Below, in pieces: positions 35,430 to 45,328 of a stretch of 64,000 nucleotides of DNA (positions are counted from its first letter, which is position 1; every line of letters begins with the position of its first letter). Below the pieces are notes generated by a model. The model had not been told where the DNA came from. It did not search any database and worked only from the letters and a program-made list of their open reading frames with translations. The translations under genes were made by a program, and so were the position numbers. Origin of the DNA: Saxibacter everestensis (lineage in GTDB: Bacteria > Actinomycetota > Actinomycetes > Actinomycetales > Brevibacteriaceae); assembly GCF_025787225.1 (NCBI RefSeq), contig NZ_CP090958.1, positions 496,001 to 560,000 of the forward strand. The letters run 5' to 3'.

Positions 35430-35900
35430 ATGAGTGAGCAGAATACAGCGGTAAAGACGCAGGCCCCGGCCAGTCGTCGGGTCAACCTGGCGAGACTCGC
35501 CTCGCAACTTCGGATCGCGGTCAACCGCACGTCCCGGCGACTTCGGGCGGAGAAATCCGATCAGGACGTCACCGATGGCCAGTACGGTGTGCTGGCCTAC
35601 CTCTTCAAAGAGGGGAACAAGACTCCCCGGAACCTGAGCGACCACGAACGCGTGCAGCCGCCGTCGATGAATCGCACGATCAACCACCTGGCCGAGGCCG
35701 GTTACGTGATCAGAAAACCGCACCCGGACGACAAACGGCAGATTCTGGTCTGCCTCAGCGTGGCCGGGCGCGAGGTGGTCAGGGAAACCAGGCGGCGACG
35801 CGATGCCTGGCTCTTCCGGCGCCTGAGCGAGCTGACGCCGCACCAACGCCGCATTCTGGACGAAGCTTCCGAGATCCTTATGGAGGTCGCCGCTAAGTGA
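35430..35900 (+). CDS. MarR family transcriptional regulator
   Basis: This 156-residue winged-helix regulator has the MarR pattern: DQDVTDGQYGVLAYLFKEG, RNLSDHERVQPPSMNRTINHLAEAGYVIRKPHPDDKRQILVCLS, then a dimer helix. It probably represses itself and the MFS exporter that follows. The gene overlaps the exporter start by 4 bases. The start lies 8 bases after TATGCT without a Shine-Dalgarno, so the message may be leaderless. Confidence 0.9.
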   Translation: MSEQNTAVKTQAPASRRVNLARLASQLRIAVNRTSRRLRAEKSDQDVTDGQYGVLAYLFKEGNKTPRNLSDHERVQPPSMNRTINHLAEAGYVIRKPHPDDKRQILVCLSVAGREVVRETRRRRDAWLFRRLSELTPHQRRILDEASEILMEVAAK

Positions 35901-37243
35901 GTGCAATGTTCAGATCCCTGAGCGGTTTCAACTACCGAGTGTGGTTTGCCGGCGCGCTGGTTTCCAACGTTGGGACCTGGATGCAGCGCACCGCGCAGGA
36001 CTGGATAGTCCTTACCGAACTGACCGACCATGACGCGGCCGCCGTCGGCATCGTGATGGCGTTGCAAATGGGCCCACAGCTGCTTATGGTGCCATGGGCC
36101 GGACTGATCGCCGACAGGTTCGATCGGCGCAGGCTACTGATGCTGACCCAGGGCGTGATGGGGTTCCTGGGCCTCGCCCTGGGACTTATCGTCGTGACCG
36201 GCGTGGCCGAACTCTGGCACGTCTACGGATTCGCCCTTCTGTTGGGCTTCGCCTCCGCCATTGACGGTCCGGCCCGCCAGACGTTCGTCTCCGAGCTGGT
36301 GTCTGAGAAGAACCTGCCCAACGCGGTGGCGTTGAACTCGGCGTCGTTCAACGGCGCACGGATGATCGGCCCGGCGGTTGCTGGCGTGCTGACCGCAATG
36401 ATCGGTGCCGGCTGGGTCTTCATGATCAACGCGCTGACCTTCACCGCGGTGCTGATCTCGCTGCACTACCTGAGAACAGACCAGCTGCGCGCCCAGCCGA
36501 GAGCGGCCCGGGGCCGCGGACAGCTGATGGAGGGCTTCAGGTATGTTGCCGGACGCCCCGATATCGTCGTCATCCTGGTTGTGATCTTTTTGGTCGGCAC
36601 CTTTGGCCTGAACTTCGCCATCTTCACGTCGACAATGGCCAGCACCGAGTTCGGCATGGGCGCGGGGGAGTTCGGTCTGCTCTCCTCGATCATGGCAATC
36701 GGCTCGGTTGCCGGCGCCTTGCTCTCGGCCAAGCGGGAAAGGCCCCGCCTACGCATGGTCTTTGGCGCCGCAGGAGCCTTCGGCCTCAGCTGCCTGGTCT
36801 CCGCGCTGATGCCCAACTATTGGACGTTCGCCATCTCGCTGATCCTGGTAGGGCTCACCGCACTGACCCTGATGACAACGGCGAACGCCACGGTGCAAAC
36901 CACGACCGACCCGGCGATGCGTGGCCGGGTGATGGCCCTCTACATGGCAATCATGATGGGCGGCACCCCGGTCGGCGCGCCGATCGTCGGCTGGGTCGCC
37001 AACGTGTTTGGTCCGCGTTGGAGCCTCGGGGTTGCCGCGGCATCCGGGATACTGGCAGCCCTGGTCGGCATCTTCTGGATGGTCCGCTACAAGCACATGC
37101 GGCTGCGCTACCGGGTTCGCCAGTCGCCGCACCTCGTGCTCCGGTACGACGGCGACAGTCGGAGCGATTCAGAGTCCGCCCGGGAAGCTGCCGCCGAAGA
37201 GCTAGCGCTGGAAGAGGCCACCGCCAGGCGGAGCAGCGAGTAG
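35897..37243 (+). CDS. MFS exporter (EntS-like, MFS_3)
   Basis: This 448-residue protein has 12 membrane helices and the MFS_3 exporter features: TWMQRTAQDWIVL at the start, the DRFDRRRLL loop-2/3 motif A, and GPARQTFVSELVSEKNLPNAVAL in the middle. The C-terminal 45 residues are polar and acidic. It probably exports a drug or siderophore. GTG at 35897 overlaps the MarR stop. Regulation by the upstream MarR is inferred from the operon and operator. Confidence 0.92.
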   Translation: MSAMFRSLSGFNYRVWFAGALVSNVGTWMQRTAQDWIVLTELTDHDAAAVGIVMALQMGPQLLMVPWAGLIADRFDRRRLLMLTQGVMGFLGLALGLIVVTGVAELWHVYGFALLLGFASAIDGPARQTFVSELVSEKNLPNAVALNSASFNGARMIGPAVAGVLTAMIGAGWVFMINALTFTAVLISLHYLRTDQLRAQPRAARGRGQLMEGFRYVAGRPDIVVILVVIFLVGTFGLNFAIFTSTMASTEFGMGAGEFGLLSSIMAIGSVAGALLSAKRERPRLRMVFGAAGAFGLSCLVSALMPNYWTFAISLILVGLTALTLMTTANATVQTTTDPAMRGRVMALYMAIMMGGTPVGAPIVGWVANVFGPRWSLGVAAASGILAALVGIFWMVRYKHMRLRYRVRQSPHLVLRYDGDSRSDSESAREAAAEELALEEATARRSSE

Positions 37244-37322
37244 CGCAGGCTGTCGGTGGGAGGCCGACCGTCGGTCCGAGAGGCGAGGCTGTTCGAGTAG
37301 CGCAAGCCGTCCGTGCGGGTCC

Positions 37323-39158
<1,836 letters not shown>

Positions 39159-39167
39159 GCACGCAAA

Positions 39168-39217
39168 CGGCCCGCGAGTGTTGCTTCGCATGGACGAAGT
39201 ACGAAACTCGCGGGCCG
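39168..39217 (+). terminator. Hairpin terminator after pdxH
   Basis: A 12-base arm at 39168-39179 is perfectly inverted at 39206-39217. A nested CTTCG/CGAAG pair lies inside the loop. No long T-run follows. Confidence 0.8.
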
Positions 39218-39559
39218 CGGTGGCTGTCTTGGATTGCCAGCCAGAGCCTTGCTTGCGGTTAGCTCGCGACTAGCGAGCAGCCACCTCACGCGTCCTAAAA
39301 GAAATCATGTTTTTGGACCACCTCCTTTTCCGTGTACTACTACGCTAAACCTCGCTGCATCGAGTGCGCCAGTGATTATTTTCTGGCTCCTGACGGCGAA
39401 GTTCTGTCACGGTTCGTGCGCGACGTCGGTGCCACCTACTAGTCTGATTGATAGCTTGTAATTTTGCAGTGTCCAAGCTGACTGTGCCTGAATGTCGCAG
39501 GTGCGGTTGGTAGTAGACGGCACTGTCCCTCACTTCAGCGGCAAAGGGAGCCCCACGCA
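39218..39559. other. Intergenic region upstream of ideR
   Basis: No gene is evident. It includes an AT-richer stretch at about 39300-39480 and a weak AGCTTG/CAAGCT hairpin (39453-39479). The ideR promoter must be here, but I see no clear -10/-35 pair. A GGGAG precedes the ideR start. Confidence 0.5.
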
Positions 39560-40246
39560 GTGAATGACCTGATTGATACTACTGAGATGTACCTCAAGAC
39601 CGTGCTGGAGCTTGAGGAAGAGGGTGTTACCCCGCTGCGGGCGCGAATTGCCGAGCGGCTCGGCCACAGCGGGCCGACCGTTTCCCAGACCGTGGCAAGG
39701 ATGGAGCGCGACGGTCTGTTGATCGTCTCGGGTGACCGCCACCTCGAGTTCACCGCCGACGGCCGGGGGCGCGCGATTGAAGTCATGCGCAAGCACCGGC
39801 TGGCCGAACGGCTGCTAGCCGACGTCGTCGGGCTTGAATGGGAACTCGTTCACGATGAGGCGTGCCGCTGGGAGCATGTGATGAGCGAACAGGTGGAGCG
39901 GAAGCTGGTCAAACTCCTGGCTAGCACCGACGCAAGCCCCTATGGCAATCCGATTCCGGGACTCTCTGGCCTTGGCCTGGAGGACGTGAAGATGCCCGAG
40001 GTGCAAAGCCTGGTCAGCGCGCTGCCGGCCGACGGACGCGAGAGTGTGACGGTGGCCTGGATCGGCGAGCCGATTCAGGTCGATCCGGAGTTGCTTGGCC
40101 AACTCGCCGAATGCGGCGTCGTGCCCGATGGCGAACTCGGCGCGGAGCGCTCCGGCTCGTTCATCACGGTCGCTCCGGAGGCCGCTGAAGACGCACTTGA
40201 ACTGCCGATTGAGGTCGCCGCGCACATTTTCGTGCTGCGGAAGTAA
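39560..40246 (+). CDS. ideR: Iron-dependent regulator, DtxR/IdeR type
   Basis: This 228-residue DtxR-family repressor has an N-terminal winged helix (LRARIAERLGHSGPTVSQTVARMERDGLL), a dimerisation domain and a C-terminal SH3-like domain (about 150-228). All metal ligands of IdeR/DtxR fall at the classical numbers: Met10, His79, Glu83, His98, Cys102, Glu105 and His106. Cys102 points to iron rather than manganese sensing. It represses iron uptake genes and activates storage when Fe(II) is plentiful. GTG at 39560 has GGGAG about 10 bases upstream. No iron-box genes are adjacent. Confidence 0.95.
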   Translation: MNDLIDTTEMYLKTVLELEEEGVTPLRARIAERLGHSGPTVSQTVARMERDGLLIVSGDRHLEFTADGRGRAIEVMRKHRLAERLLADVVGLEWELVHDEACRWEHVMSEQVERKLVKLLASTDASPYGNPIPGLSGLGLEDVKMPEVQSLVSALPADGRESVTVAWIGEPIQVDPELLGQLAECGVVPDGELGAERSGSFITVAPEAAEDALELPIEVAAHIFVLRK

Positions 40247-40320
40247 CATTTGAAAACCGTGTCTGACCTGCGAGGATGCCCCGATGTGATGATGAAAACA
40301 CACCGAGTCGTGATCTTCGC

Positions 40321-40349
40321 GTGACATTTGTAATCTGATCGGATACGGT
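40321..40349 (+). promoter_or_regulatory. Promoter of the NlpC/P60 operon
   Basis: GTGACA (40321-40326) and TACGGT (40344-40349) are 17 bases apart, just upstream of the riboswitch. Confidence 0.5.
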
Positions 40350-40374
40350 TGGGGACGCCCCGGGAGAAATCTCC

Positions 40375-40557
40375 GGGGGACCCGATGTGGAAGCCGAGCG
40401 CTGCCGTCACATTGGAGCCACGTATCCCAGGCAGCGACGGGGGAACCAAGTTTCCGGCAGGTCCGATCAGGATCTGTCTAGGGGTGAAGTAGAAGGTGCA
40501 ATTCCTTCTTCCGGACAAACTCCAGTCCGAACCCGACAGCTCACCTCGCAGGCTATG
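40375..40557 (+). ncRNA. c-di-AMP riboswitch (ydaO-yuaA type)
   Basis: The leader has the conserved features of the ydaO class. GGGGGAACCAAG lies at about 40439-40450, then GGGGTGAA (40481-40488), and near the 3' end CCGAACCCGACAGCT followed by ACCTCGCAGGC. Several GC helices enclose these. In actinobacteria this class controls cell-wall hydrolase and Rpf genes and is normally an off-switch at high c-di-AMP. The first gene downstream is an NlpC/P60 protein, as expected. Boundaries are approximate. Confidence 0.88.
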
Positions 40558-40571
40558 GAGAGGTAACTTCT

Positions 40572-41348
40572 GTGTCTAAGAGCGCCATTCAGTCCCGCCA
40601 CCGCGCGGACGTTCGCACTAAAACCCCACTTTCAGTTCTTTCCGACGCTGTCGGTAGCAACGCAGGTGTGGCAGCACGTCGCACCGCGGTTATCGCCGCT
40701 TCGTCCGGACTCGTAGTCGCCATGGGCCTGCCGGCCCAGGCAACCGAGCTTGAGAACAAGACGGACGACACCGCGAAGTCCGCGTCGACCGAGGTTAAGG
40801 CAGTCAATAACGCTGCGCTGACCGTCGACACCGCAAAGGTCTCGTTCGAGCAGGAAACGTTCACCGCCGAAAAGGCTCCTGAGCCGAAGCCAGAACCAGA
40901 ACCAGAGTCGGCCGCGAGCCAGGCTGAGCCGGCATCGCGCTCGACGGAACGCAGCGCGCCCAAGGCAGAGAGCAAGAGCAGCGACTCGGAGTCGGCAAAG
41001 CCGCAGTCGAAGTCCTCATCTTCGGTGATCTCGATCGCCAAGAAGTACACCGGCGTTCCTTATGTTTACGGCGGCACCAGCCCGAGCGGCTGGGACTGCT
41101 CCGGCTTCACCGCATACGTATTCAAGCAGGTCGGCGTCAGCCTTCCTCGTACCTCCGGTGCCCAGAAAGCAGCCGGCCGCGTGGTTTCCGCAGCCGAAGC
41201 CAAGCCGGGCGACCTGGTCTGGCACCCGGGCCACGTCGGCATCTACGCCGGTAACGGCATGATGTACGACGCTGGTAGCCCCGGCTCCGGCACGTCGTAC
41301 CGTTCGCATTCGTGGATGGGCAGCGTCACCTACATTCGCGTTCTCTAA
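40572..41348 (+). CDS. Secreted NlpC/P60 peptidoglycan hydrolase
   Basis: This 258-residue protein has a long basic signal region with a hydrophobic core (about 38-56, ending PAQA), then a Pro/Glu/Ser-rich linker (about 100-150). A C-terminal NlpC/P60 domain has Cys176 in GWDCSGFT, His221 in HPGHVGIY and a third polar residue near His246. It probably cuts stem-peptide bonds in the cell wall. GTG at 40572 has GGAGAGG upstream, directly after the c-di-AMP riboswitch. A paralogue follows 18 bases later. Confidence 0.92.
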   Translation: MSKSAIQSRHRADVRTKTPLSVLSDAVGSNAGVAARRTAVIAASSGLVVAMGLPAQATELENKTDDTAKSASTEVKAVNNAALTVDTAKVSFEQETFTAEKAPEPKPEPEPESAASQAEPASRSTERSAPKAESKSSDSESAKPQSKSSSSVISIAKKYTGVPYVYGGTSPSGWDCSGFTAYVFKQVGVSLPRTSGAQKAAGRVVSAAEAKPGDLVWHPGHVGIYAGNGMMYDAGSPGSGTSYRSHSWMGSVTYIRVL

Positions 41349-41366
41349 GCGGAGTCTCGAGGCGCC

Positions 41367-42101
41367 ATGTCGAACTCCCACCGCGCAGAAGGCCCGGCGA
41401 CCACTCCGCTCAGCATCCTGAGCGGAGCGGTCGCGGCCAGCAGTAGCACAGTCGTACGGCGAGGAGCCGTCGTCGCCGCGACCTCGGGTCTCGTGGTTGC
41501 CATGGGCCTACCCGCTCAGGCGATCACCGATCATGCAGAGGCCGCAGCAGGCGAAGCGTCGGCATCGGAATCCGCTCCGGTGAACAACGCGGCGCTCACC
41601 GTTGACAGTGCTCAGGTCAGGTTCAGCCAGGAAACATTCGCGGCCAAGCCCGCGCCGAAGCCAGAGCCAGAGCCGGAGCGCGACACGGCACCGGCAAGCC
41701 GGGACTCGGAACGCAAGGCTCCCGCCGCCGAATCGACGAGCGACGAGAACGCAAAGCCGCAGGGCAAGAACGCGGCGAGCGTCGTTTCGATTGCCAAGCG
41801 GTACCTCGGCGTCCCATACGTTTGGGGCGGAAGCAGTCCAAGCGGTTTCGACTGCTCCGGCTTCACCGGCTATGTGTACAAGCAGGTTGGAGTTGACCTG
41901 CCTCGCACATCGAGCGCCCAGCGCGGAGCCGGCAAGATCGTTTCACAGTCCGAGGCCAAGGCCGGCGATCTGGTCTGGCACTCAGGCCACATCGGGATTT
42001 ATCTCGGGGATGGCAAGAAGATCCACTCCCCGCAGACCGGTGATGTAGTAAAAATTTCGGATCTTTCCTCTTCAGACACGACGTTCATCAGGGTTCTTTA
42101 G
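41367..42101 (+). CDS. Second secreted NlpC/P60 peptidoglycan hydrolase
   Basis: This 244-residue paralogue shares the signal region, the PxPEPEP linker and the NlpC/P60 domain of its neighbour, so the pair arose by tandem duplication. The catalytic Cys163 (GFDCSGFT) and His208 (HSGHIGIY) are present, with His220 as the likely third residue. It is probably co-transcribed under the same c-di-AMP riboswitch. A T-rich terminator follows. The two proteins differ most in the linker and in the loop near the C-terminus, which could shift substrate choice. Confidence 0.92.
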   Translation: MSNSHRAEGPATTPLSILSGAVAASSSTVVRRGAVVAATSGLVVAMGLPAQAITDHAEAAAGEASASESAPVNNAALTVDSAQVRFSQETFAAKPAPKPEPEPERDTAPASRDSERKAPAAESTSDENAKPQGKNAASVVSIAKRYLGVPYVWGGSSPSGFDCSGFTGYVYKQVGVDLPRTSSAQRGAGKIVSQSEAKAGDLVWHSGHIGIYLGDGKKIHSPQTGDVVKISDLSSSDTTFIRVL

Positions 42102-42125
42102 ACACGAGCCGCGATGAACAGCAGC

Positions 42126-42158
42126 AGCCGCCCGGTATATGGCTATCGGGCGGCTTTT
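42126..42158 (+). terminator. Intrinsic terminator of the NlpC/P60 operon
   Basis: GCCGCCCG (42127-42134) pairs with CGGGCGGC (42147-42154), closed by a further A-T pair and followed by a T-run. Confidence 0.9.
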
Positions 42159-42508
42159 CTGCGTCCGGCGGTTGAATTCGGCATCTGCCGCTCACCGGCG
42201 ATCGGCAAAAGAGGTGCGCCCGCGGGATTATTTGCCTTACTCTTGCCTTGGACAAGTTATTCGAAGGGATTCCCATGTTCGGCCACGTTTGGAACCAGGC
42301 AACCCAGCCCGGTCTGACGTCCGTCCGAATCTGGGAGAACGAGATACGGATACCCCAGGGCCGAGCCCTGCAATTTGGAAGACGTCGCACCGTGCGGCGT
42401 CTTTTTTGTTGCCGTCACCTTTCGGATCGCTTGTGTGGGAGCCGGGCTCCCGCAGTTGCCGTCACCGCCCACCGAATCCGTCGGTAGGGCCCTAACGGGA
42501 GGACCCTG
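42159..42508 (+). other. Intergenic region with an orphan terminator, possible small RNA
   Basis: No convincing protein gene. Between the operon terminator and the HNH gene lies about 220 bases of sequence that ends in a separate intrinsic terminator (42379-42409) with no gene feeding it. A transcript from a promoter near 42230-42260 (TTGCCT / TTGGAC region) would be about 120-160 bases. I do not recognise a known RNA family. An overlapping 79-codon reading frame runs through the terminator and is unlikely to be real. Confidence 0.4.
42379..42409 (+). terminator. Orphan intrinsic terminator
   Basis: AAGACG(42379-42384) with CGTCTT(42398-42403), plus the inner CGCAC/GTGCG pair, is followed by a run of six T. 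Confidence 0.85.
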
Positions 42509-43009
42509 ATGCGAACTCTGGTACTCAACGCTGGCTACGAGCCGCTGTCCGTCGTTTCGTTCCGCCGTGCCGTCGTCCTGGTACTGGCCGGCAAGGCGAC
42601 AATACTGGCCGACGACGACGTGCCAATTCACAGCTCGAGCGAGGTCCTCGCCAGGCCGTCGGTGATCCTGCTCAGGCGCTACGTGAAGATCCCCACCGCG
42701 CGGGTGGCTCCGCTTTCCCGGCGCGCGGTGTTGCGCAGGGATTCACACCGTTGCGCCTACTGCGAGCGGACGGCGACCACGATCGATCATGTGTTGCCAC
42801 GGTCCCGAGGGGGAGAGGACAGCTGGGAGAACCTGGTTGCGTGTTGCCTGCGCTGCAACAACGCCAAAGGAAGCCGTACTCCCGCGGAAATGGGCTGGGT
42901 ACTGCAGGCCCGGCCGAAGGCGCCGCACGGAACCAGCTGGTGGGTTCGGGGCTCGGAACGCACGATGCCGCAGTGGGATCAGTATCTTTCTTATGCCAAT
43001 GCGGCGTAG
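42509..43009 (+). CDS. HNH endonuclease domain protein
   Basis: This 166-residue protein has an N-terminal part starting MRTLVLNAGYEPLSVVSFRRAV and a C-terminal HNH domain. The latter has two zinc CxxC pairs (CAYC, CLRC), the DHVLPRSRGGEDSWENLVACC motif and a final N-N-KGSRTP region. These stand-alone HNH proteins are widespread in actinobacteria. Their cellular target is unknown, though nicking or DNA cutting is expected. ATG at 42509 has GGGAGGA about 6 bases upstream. Confidence 0.9.
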   Translation: MRTLVLNAGYEPLSVVSFRRAVVLVLAGKATILADDDVPIHSSSEVLARPSVILLRRYVKIPTARVAPLSRRAVLRRDSHRCAYCERTATTIDHVLPRSRGGEDSWENLVACCLRCNNAKGSRTPAEMGWVLQARPKAPHGTSWWVRGSERTMPQWDQYLSYANAA

Positions 43010-43079
43010 CGACTAGCCGTGGCATATCCGGCGACTTAAGCTGCAGTCACCCACTCTCGAAATTCAGGGGGCGACTTCC

Positions 43080-44078
43080 ATGGGTGAGAAAGTCATACTG
43101 GTCGGAATCGACGGATCAGACGCAGCACAGCACGCCTTGGAATGGGCGATTACGGAGGCCGCATCGCTCGGGTGGCCGATACGCCTAGTCGGCGCCTATT
43201 CGATACCAAGCGTCGCCTCGACCGCTATCGATGTGTCGTACGTGCCGATCGACGACGAAACAATTCGTAACGGGGTACAGAGCGTGCTTCGAGAAGCCGC
43301 AGAGCAGGTTCGTGCGGGCGGAATCGAGGTTGAGGCGCTGATCGAGGTGGGCGACGCCGCAGGGGTGCTCGTAGAGCAGTCGAAGAGTGCGGGACTCGCG
43401 GTAGTTGGCTCGCGCGGTCGGGGTGGATTCGCCGGACGGATGCTCGGGAACGTCTCGAGTGCGCTTCCCGCGCACTCTTCGTGCCCCACCGCGATCATCC
43501 CACTCAACTGGAAACCGGACGAGCGGCGCGAGGCCCGGGAACGCTCGTCGGCCATAGCGGTGTCCTGGAGCGATGAATCAGCGGCTCCGGCCGAGGGGTC
43601 CGACGACGACCATCTGCTGGATTTTTCCGGCTACATCGTGGTCGGCGTGGACGCGCTGGGTCGGCAGAGCCCATCACTGTGGACCGCTGCCTCGGTCGCG
43701 GCTCGGAAACGAATGCCGCTGATGCTGATCGGAGTGCTGACCACGAGCGTCGTCGGCCCGGAGTGGTTACCCGCCAGGGCCGATATGGAGCGGTATCAGC
43801 ACGAGTGCACGGAAGGCCTCGACCGCTGCGTGGCCTCACTGAAGGAAAAGCACCCCGAGCTGGACGCGCACTGGCAGCTGTTTGATGGTTCGCCGGCCGA
43901 AGTACTGGTCCGTGCGTCTGAGACGGCGGAGATGCTCGTCGTCGGATCCCGCGGCCGTGGCGGATTCACGGGCTTGCTGTTGGGGTCCACCAGCCAGGCA
44001 GTGTTGCACCACTCGAAATGCCCTACCGTCGTTGTGCATGTCACGAAGGAGTCTGAGGCTCACCCAGCGGAGTGCTGA
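43080..44078 (+). CDS. Tandem universal stress protein (UspA x2)
   Basis: This 332-residue protein has two UspA domains (about 1-145 and 185-325). Each ends with an ATP-binding G-x2-G-x9-G-S/N motif: VVGSRGRGGFAGRMLGNVSSAL and VVGSRGRGGFTGLLLGSTSQAVL. Such proteins bind ATP and are induced in dormancy or stress. The linker between the domains is acidic (about 160-175). ATG at 43080 follows a GGGGG cluster. No operon partners; the downstream sequence is an insertion-sequence relic. Confidence 0.92.
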   Translation: MGEKVILVGIDGSDAAQHALEWAITEAASLGWPIRLVGAYSIPSVASTAIDVSYVPIDDETIRNGVQSVLREAAEQVRAGGIEVEALIEVGDAAGVLVEQSKSAGLAVVGSRGRGGFAGRMLGNVSSALPAHSSCPTAIIPLNWKPDERREARERSSAIAVSWSDESAAPAEGSDDDHLLDFSGYIVVGVDALGRQSPSLWTAASVAARKRMPLMLIGVLTTSVVGPEWLPARADMERYQHECTEGLDRCVASLKEKHPELDAHWQLFDGSPAEVLVRASETAEMLVVGSRGRGGFTGLLLGSTSQAVLHHSKCPTVVVHVTKESEAHPAEC

Positions 44079-44258
44079 CGGAGTCCGCAGTCCAACTTCA
44101 CAGTGCCGTGTGTGCGCGGGAGGTGAGAATGCACTCTCGGAACCCCGGGCAATAATGATGAGATGGCTGCCATCTTTGGTACCAGATGGGGGACTGTCGC
44201 ACTAATAGGTGACATCTGATCTGGCTTGCCCAGTGGGCGGCCTGGAAGGATGTGCACT

Positions 44259-44321
44259 ATGCCTGCTCCCTACCCCCAGGAGTTGCGCGACAGCTTCCGC
44301 TCCGCCCACTGCGGGTGTTGA
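44259..44321 (+). pseudogene. Remnant of IS3-type transposase OrfA start
   Basis: A reading frame of only 20 codons begins MPAPYPQELRD. This is the characteristic start of many actinobacterial IS3-family OrfA transposases (MPxPYPxEFRD). It then diverges and stops. I infer an old insertion element truncated by deletion. I could not identify the matching right end. Confidence 0.5.
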
Positions 44322-44462
44322 GATACTTCGGGCCTGGCTCCCGTGCGCGGTGGGGATGGGCTCGGTCTTTCGGGTGTGGAGATCGAGCCAGGTGATGTCG
44401 GTCGGGTCGTCCGCTACGAGCGTGCAGCGGGGGCCGTGTGTGCCGAGAGTGCCCGACGTCGG

Positions 44463-44475
44463 TAGGCTGAGCCGG
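44463..44475 (+). promoter_or_regulatory. Leaderless-type -10 element of the GPP34 gene
   Basis: TAGGCT (44463-44468) stands 7 bases before the ATG at 44476 with no Shine-Dalgarno. Confidence 0.5.
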
Positions 44476-45102
44476 ATGACGCTGATCGCGGAAGATCTCT
44501 TGCTCCTGTGTTTCAATGACGAGATCGGGAACCAGCTCCAGCAGTCCTATTTGAACGAGGCCCTCGGGGCCGCGCTACTGGCCGAGGTCGACCTGACCGG
44601 GGCGCTCCGGCTCGTGAAGCCTGGCCGGTTCAAGCCCGCCCGGGTCCAGATCGCCGAAGGCACTCCAACCCCCAGCGACCCACTGCTGGGGCGAGCGCTG
44701 GCTGCGGTCGCCGAGGCAGACCGCAACTCCTGGGAACTGGTCAAGCTGATCGGGACGAAGGCGCTGAAACAAGAGCTGCTCGAGCAGCTCGTGGACCGCG
44801 GGATCCTCCGCAGCGACAAGAAGCGGGTGCTGGGCTTGGTTTCGATCAACCTCTGGCCCGCCGTTGATTCCAGCAGTAAAGATTCCCTGTACCGTGAGCT
44901 CTCGGCTGTGCTGCTGAATGGTCAGGAACCGACCCCGCGCATGCGGGTGATTGTGGCGCTCCTCTATGCCCTCGAGCGGGCTCACAGCACCATCAACCCC
45001 GACGGCACACCGGCGCGCCACGTGCGCCGCCGCGCGAAGCAGCTCTCCGATGGAGTCTGGGCGGCAGAGACCGTCCGCCTCATCCGGAGCACTACGGTCT
45101 GA
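44476..45102 (+). CDS. GPP34 (GOLPH3-like) phosphoprotein
   Basis: This 208-residue all-helical protein is of the GPP34 family. It starts MTLIAEDLLLLCFNDEIGN, with a helix-rich middle (ALGAALLAEVDLTGALRLV) and a C-terminal part with PTPRMRVIVALLYALERAH. Eukaryotic members bind phosphoinositides at the Golgi. Bacterial members are thought to associate with anionic lipids, but their role is unclear. The start at 44476 is supported by the nearby -10 hexamer. It sits in an accessory-looking region between an insertion relic and a GNAT gene. About 230 bases after its stop hold nothing I can name. Confidence 0.88.
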   Translation: MTLIAEDLLLLCFNDEIGNQLQQSYLNEALGAALLAEVDLTGALRLVKPGRFKPARVQIAEGTPTPSDPLLGRALAAVAEADRNSWELVKLIGTKALKQELLEQLVDRGILRSDKKRVLGLVSINLWPAVDSSSKDSLYRELSAVLLNGQEPTPRMRVIVALLYALERAHSTINPDGTPARHVRRRAKQLSDGVWAAETVRLIRSTTV

Positions 45103-45328
45103 GAGCCGGCCATGGGACTGGGGAACTGATGCACGGGTAGGTGCGGCGCGACCAGGTTGGTGATTGAGAGGGCCATGCTGTGAGTTCGTCTGCTAAATGG
45201 CGGGGTTCTTCGGTCGCTTCGTGGCGGTCTCACTGACGAGCGATGGCCAGCCGGGCTGGCGTTCCGCAAGCTGATCCCTCACTGAACGGTCTGCGGCCGT
45301 TTGCTCCAGAGCAGGTCGGGCAGGTACC

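Larger units (their letters stand above)
40247..40571. other. Leader region of the NlpC/P60 operon
   Basis: No gene. The first 75 bases after ideR are plain. A promoter at 40321-40349 and a c-di-AMP riboswitch fill the rest, up to the ribosome binding site GGAGAGG at 40557-40563. Confidence 0.8.
44079..44475. other. Intergenic region with an insertion-sequence relic
   Basis: No intact gene. A short remnant of a transposase OrfA start is at 44259-44321. The remainder up to the GPP34 promoter shows no recognisable coding signal. Confidence 0.55.

Noticed and set aside
37244-37322. Repeated GTAGCGCA-GC-GTC motif between the convergent MFS and serC genes
   Set aside because: Imperfect and short; no hairpin with a T-run, so not called a terminator.
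42248-42487. 79-codon frame between the NlpC genes and the HNH gene
   Set aside because: It runs through an intrinsic terminator, so it is unlikely to be translated.
44202-44516. 104-codon minus-strand frame in the insertion-relic region
   Set aside because: No recognisable domain or ribosome binding site, and it overlaps the GPP34 start.
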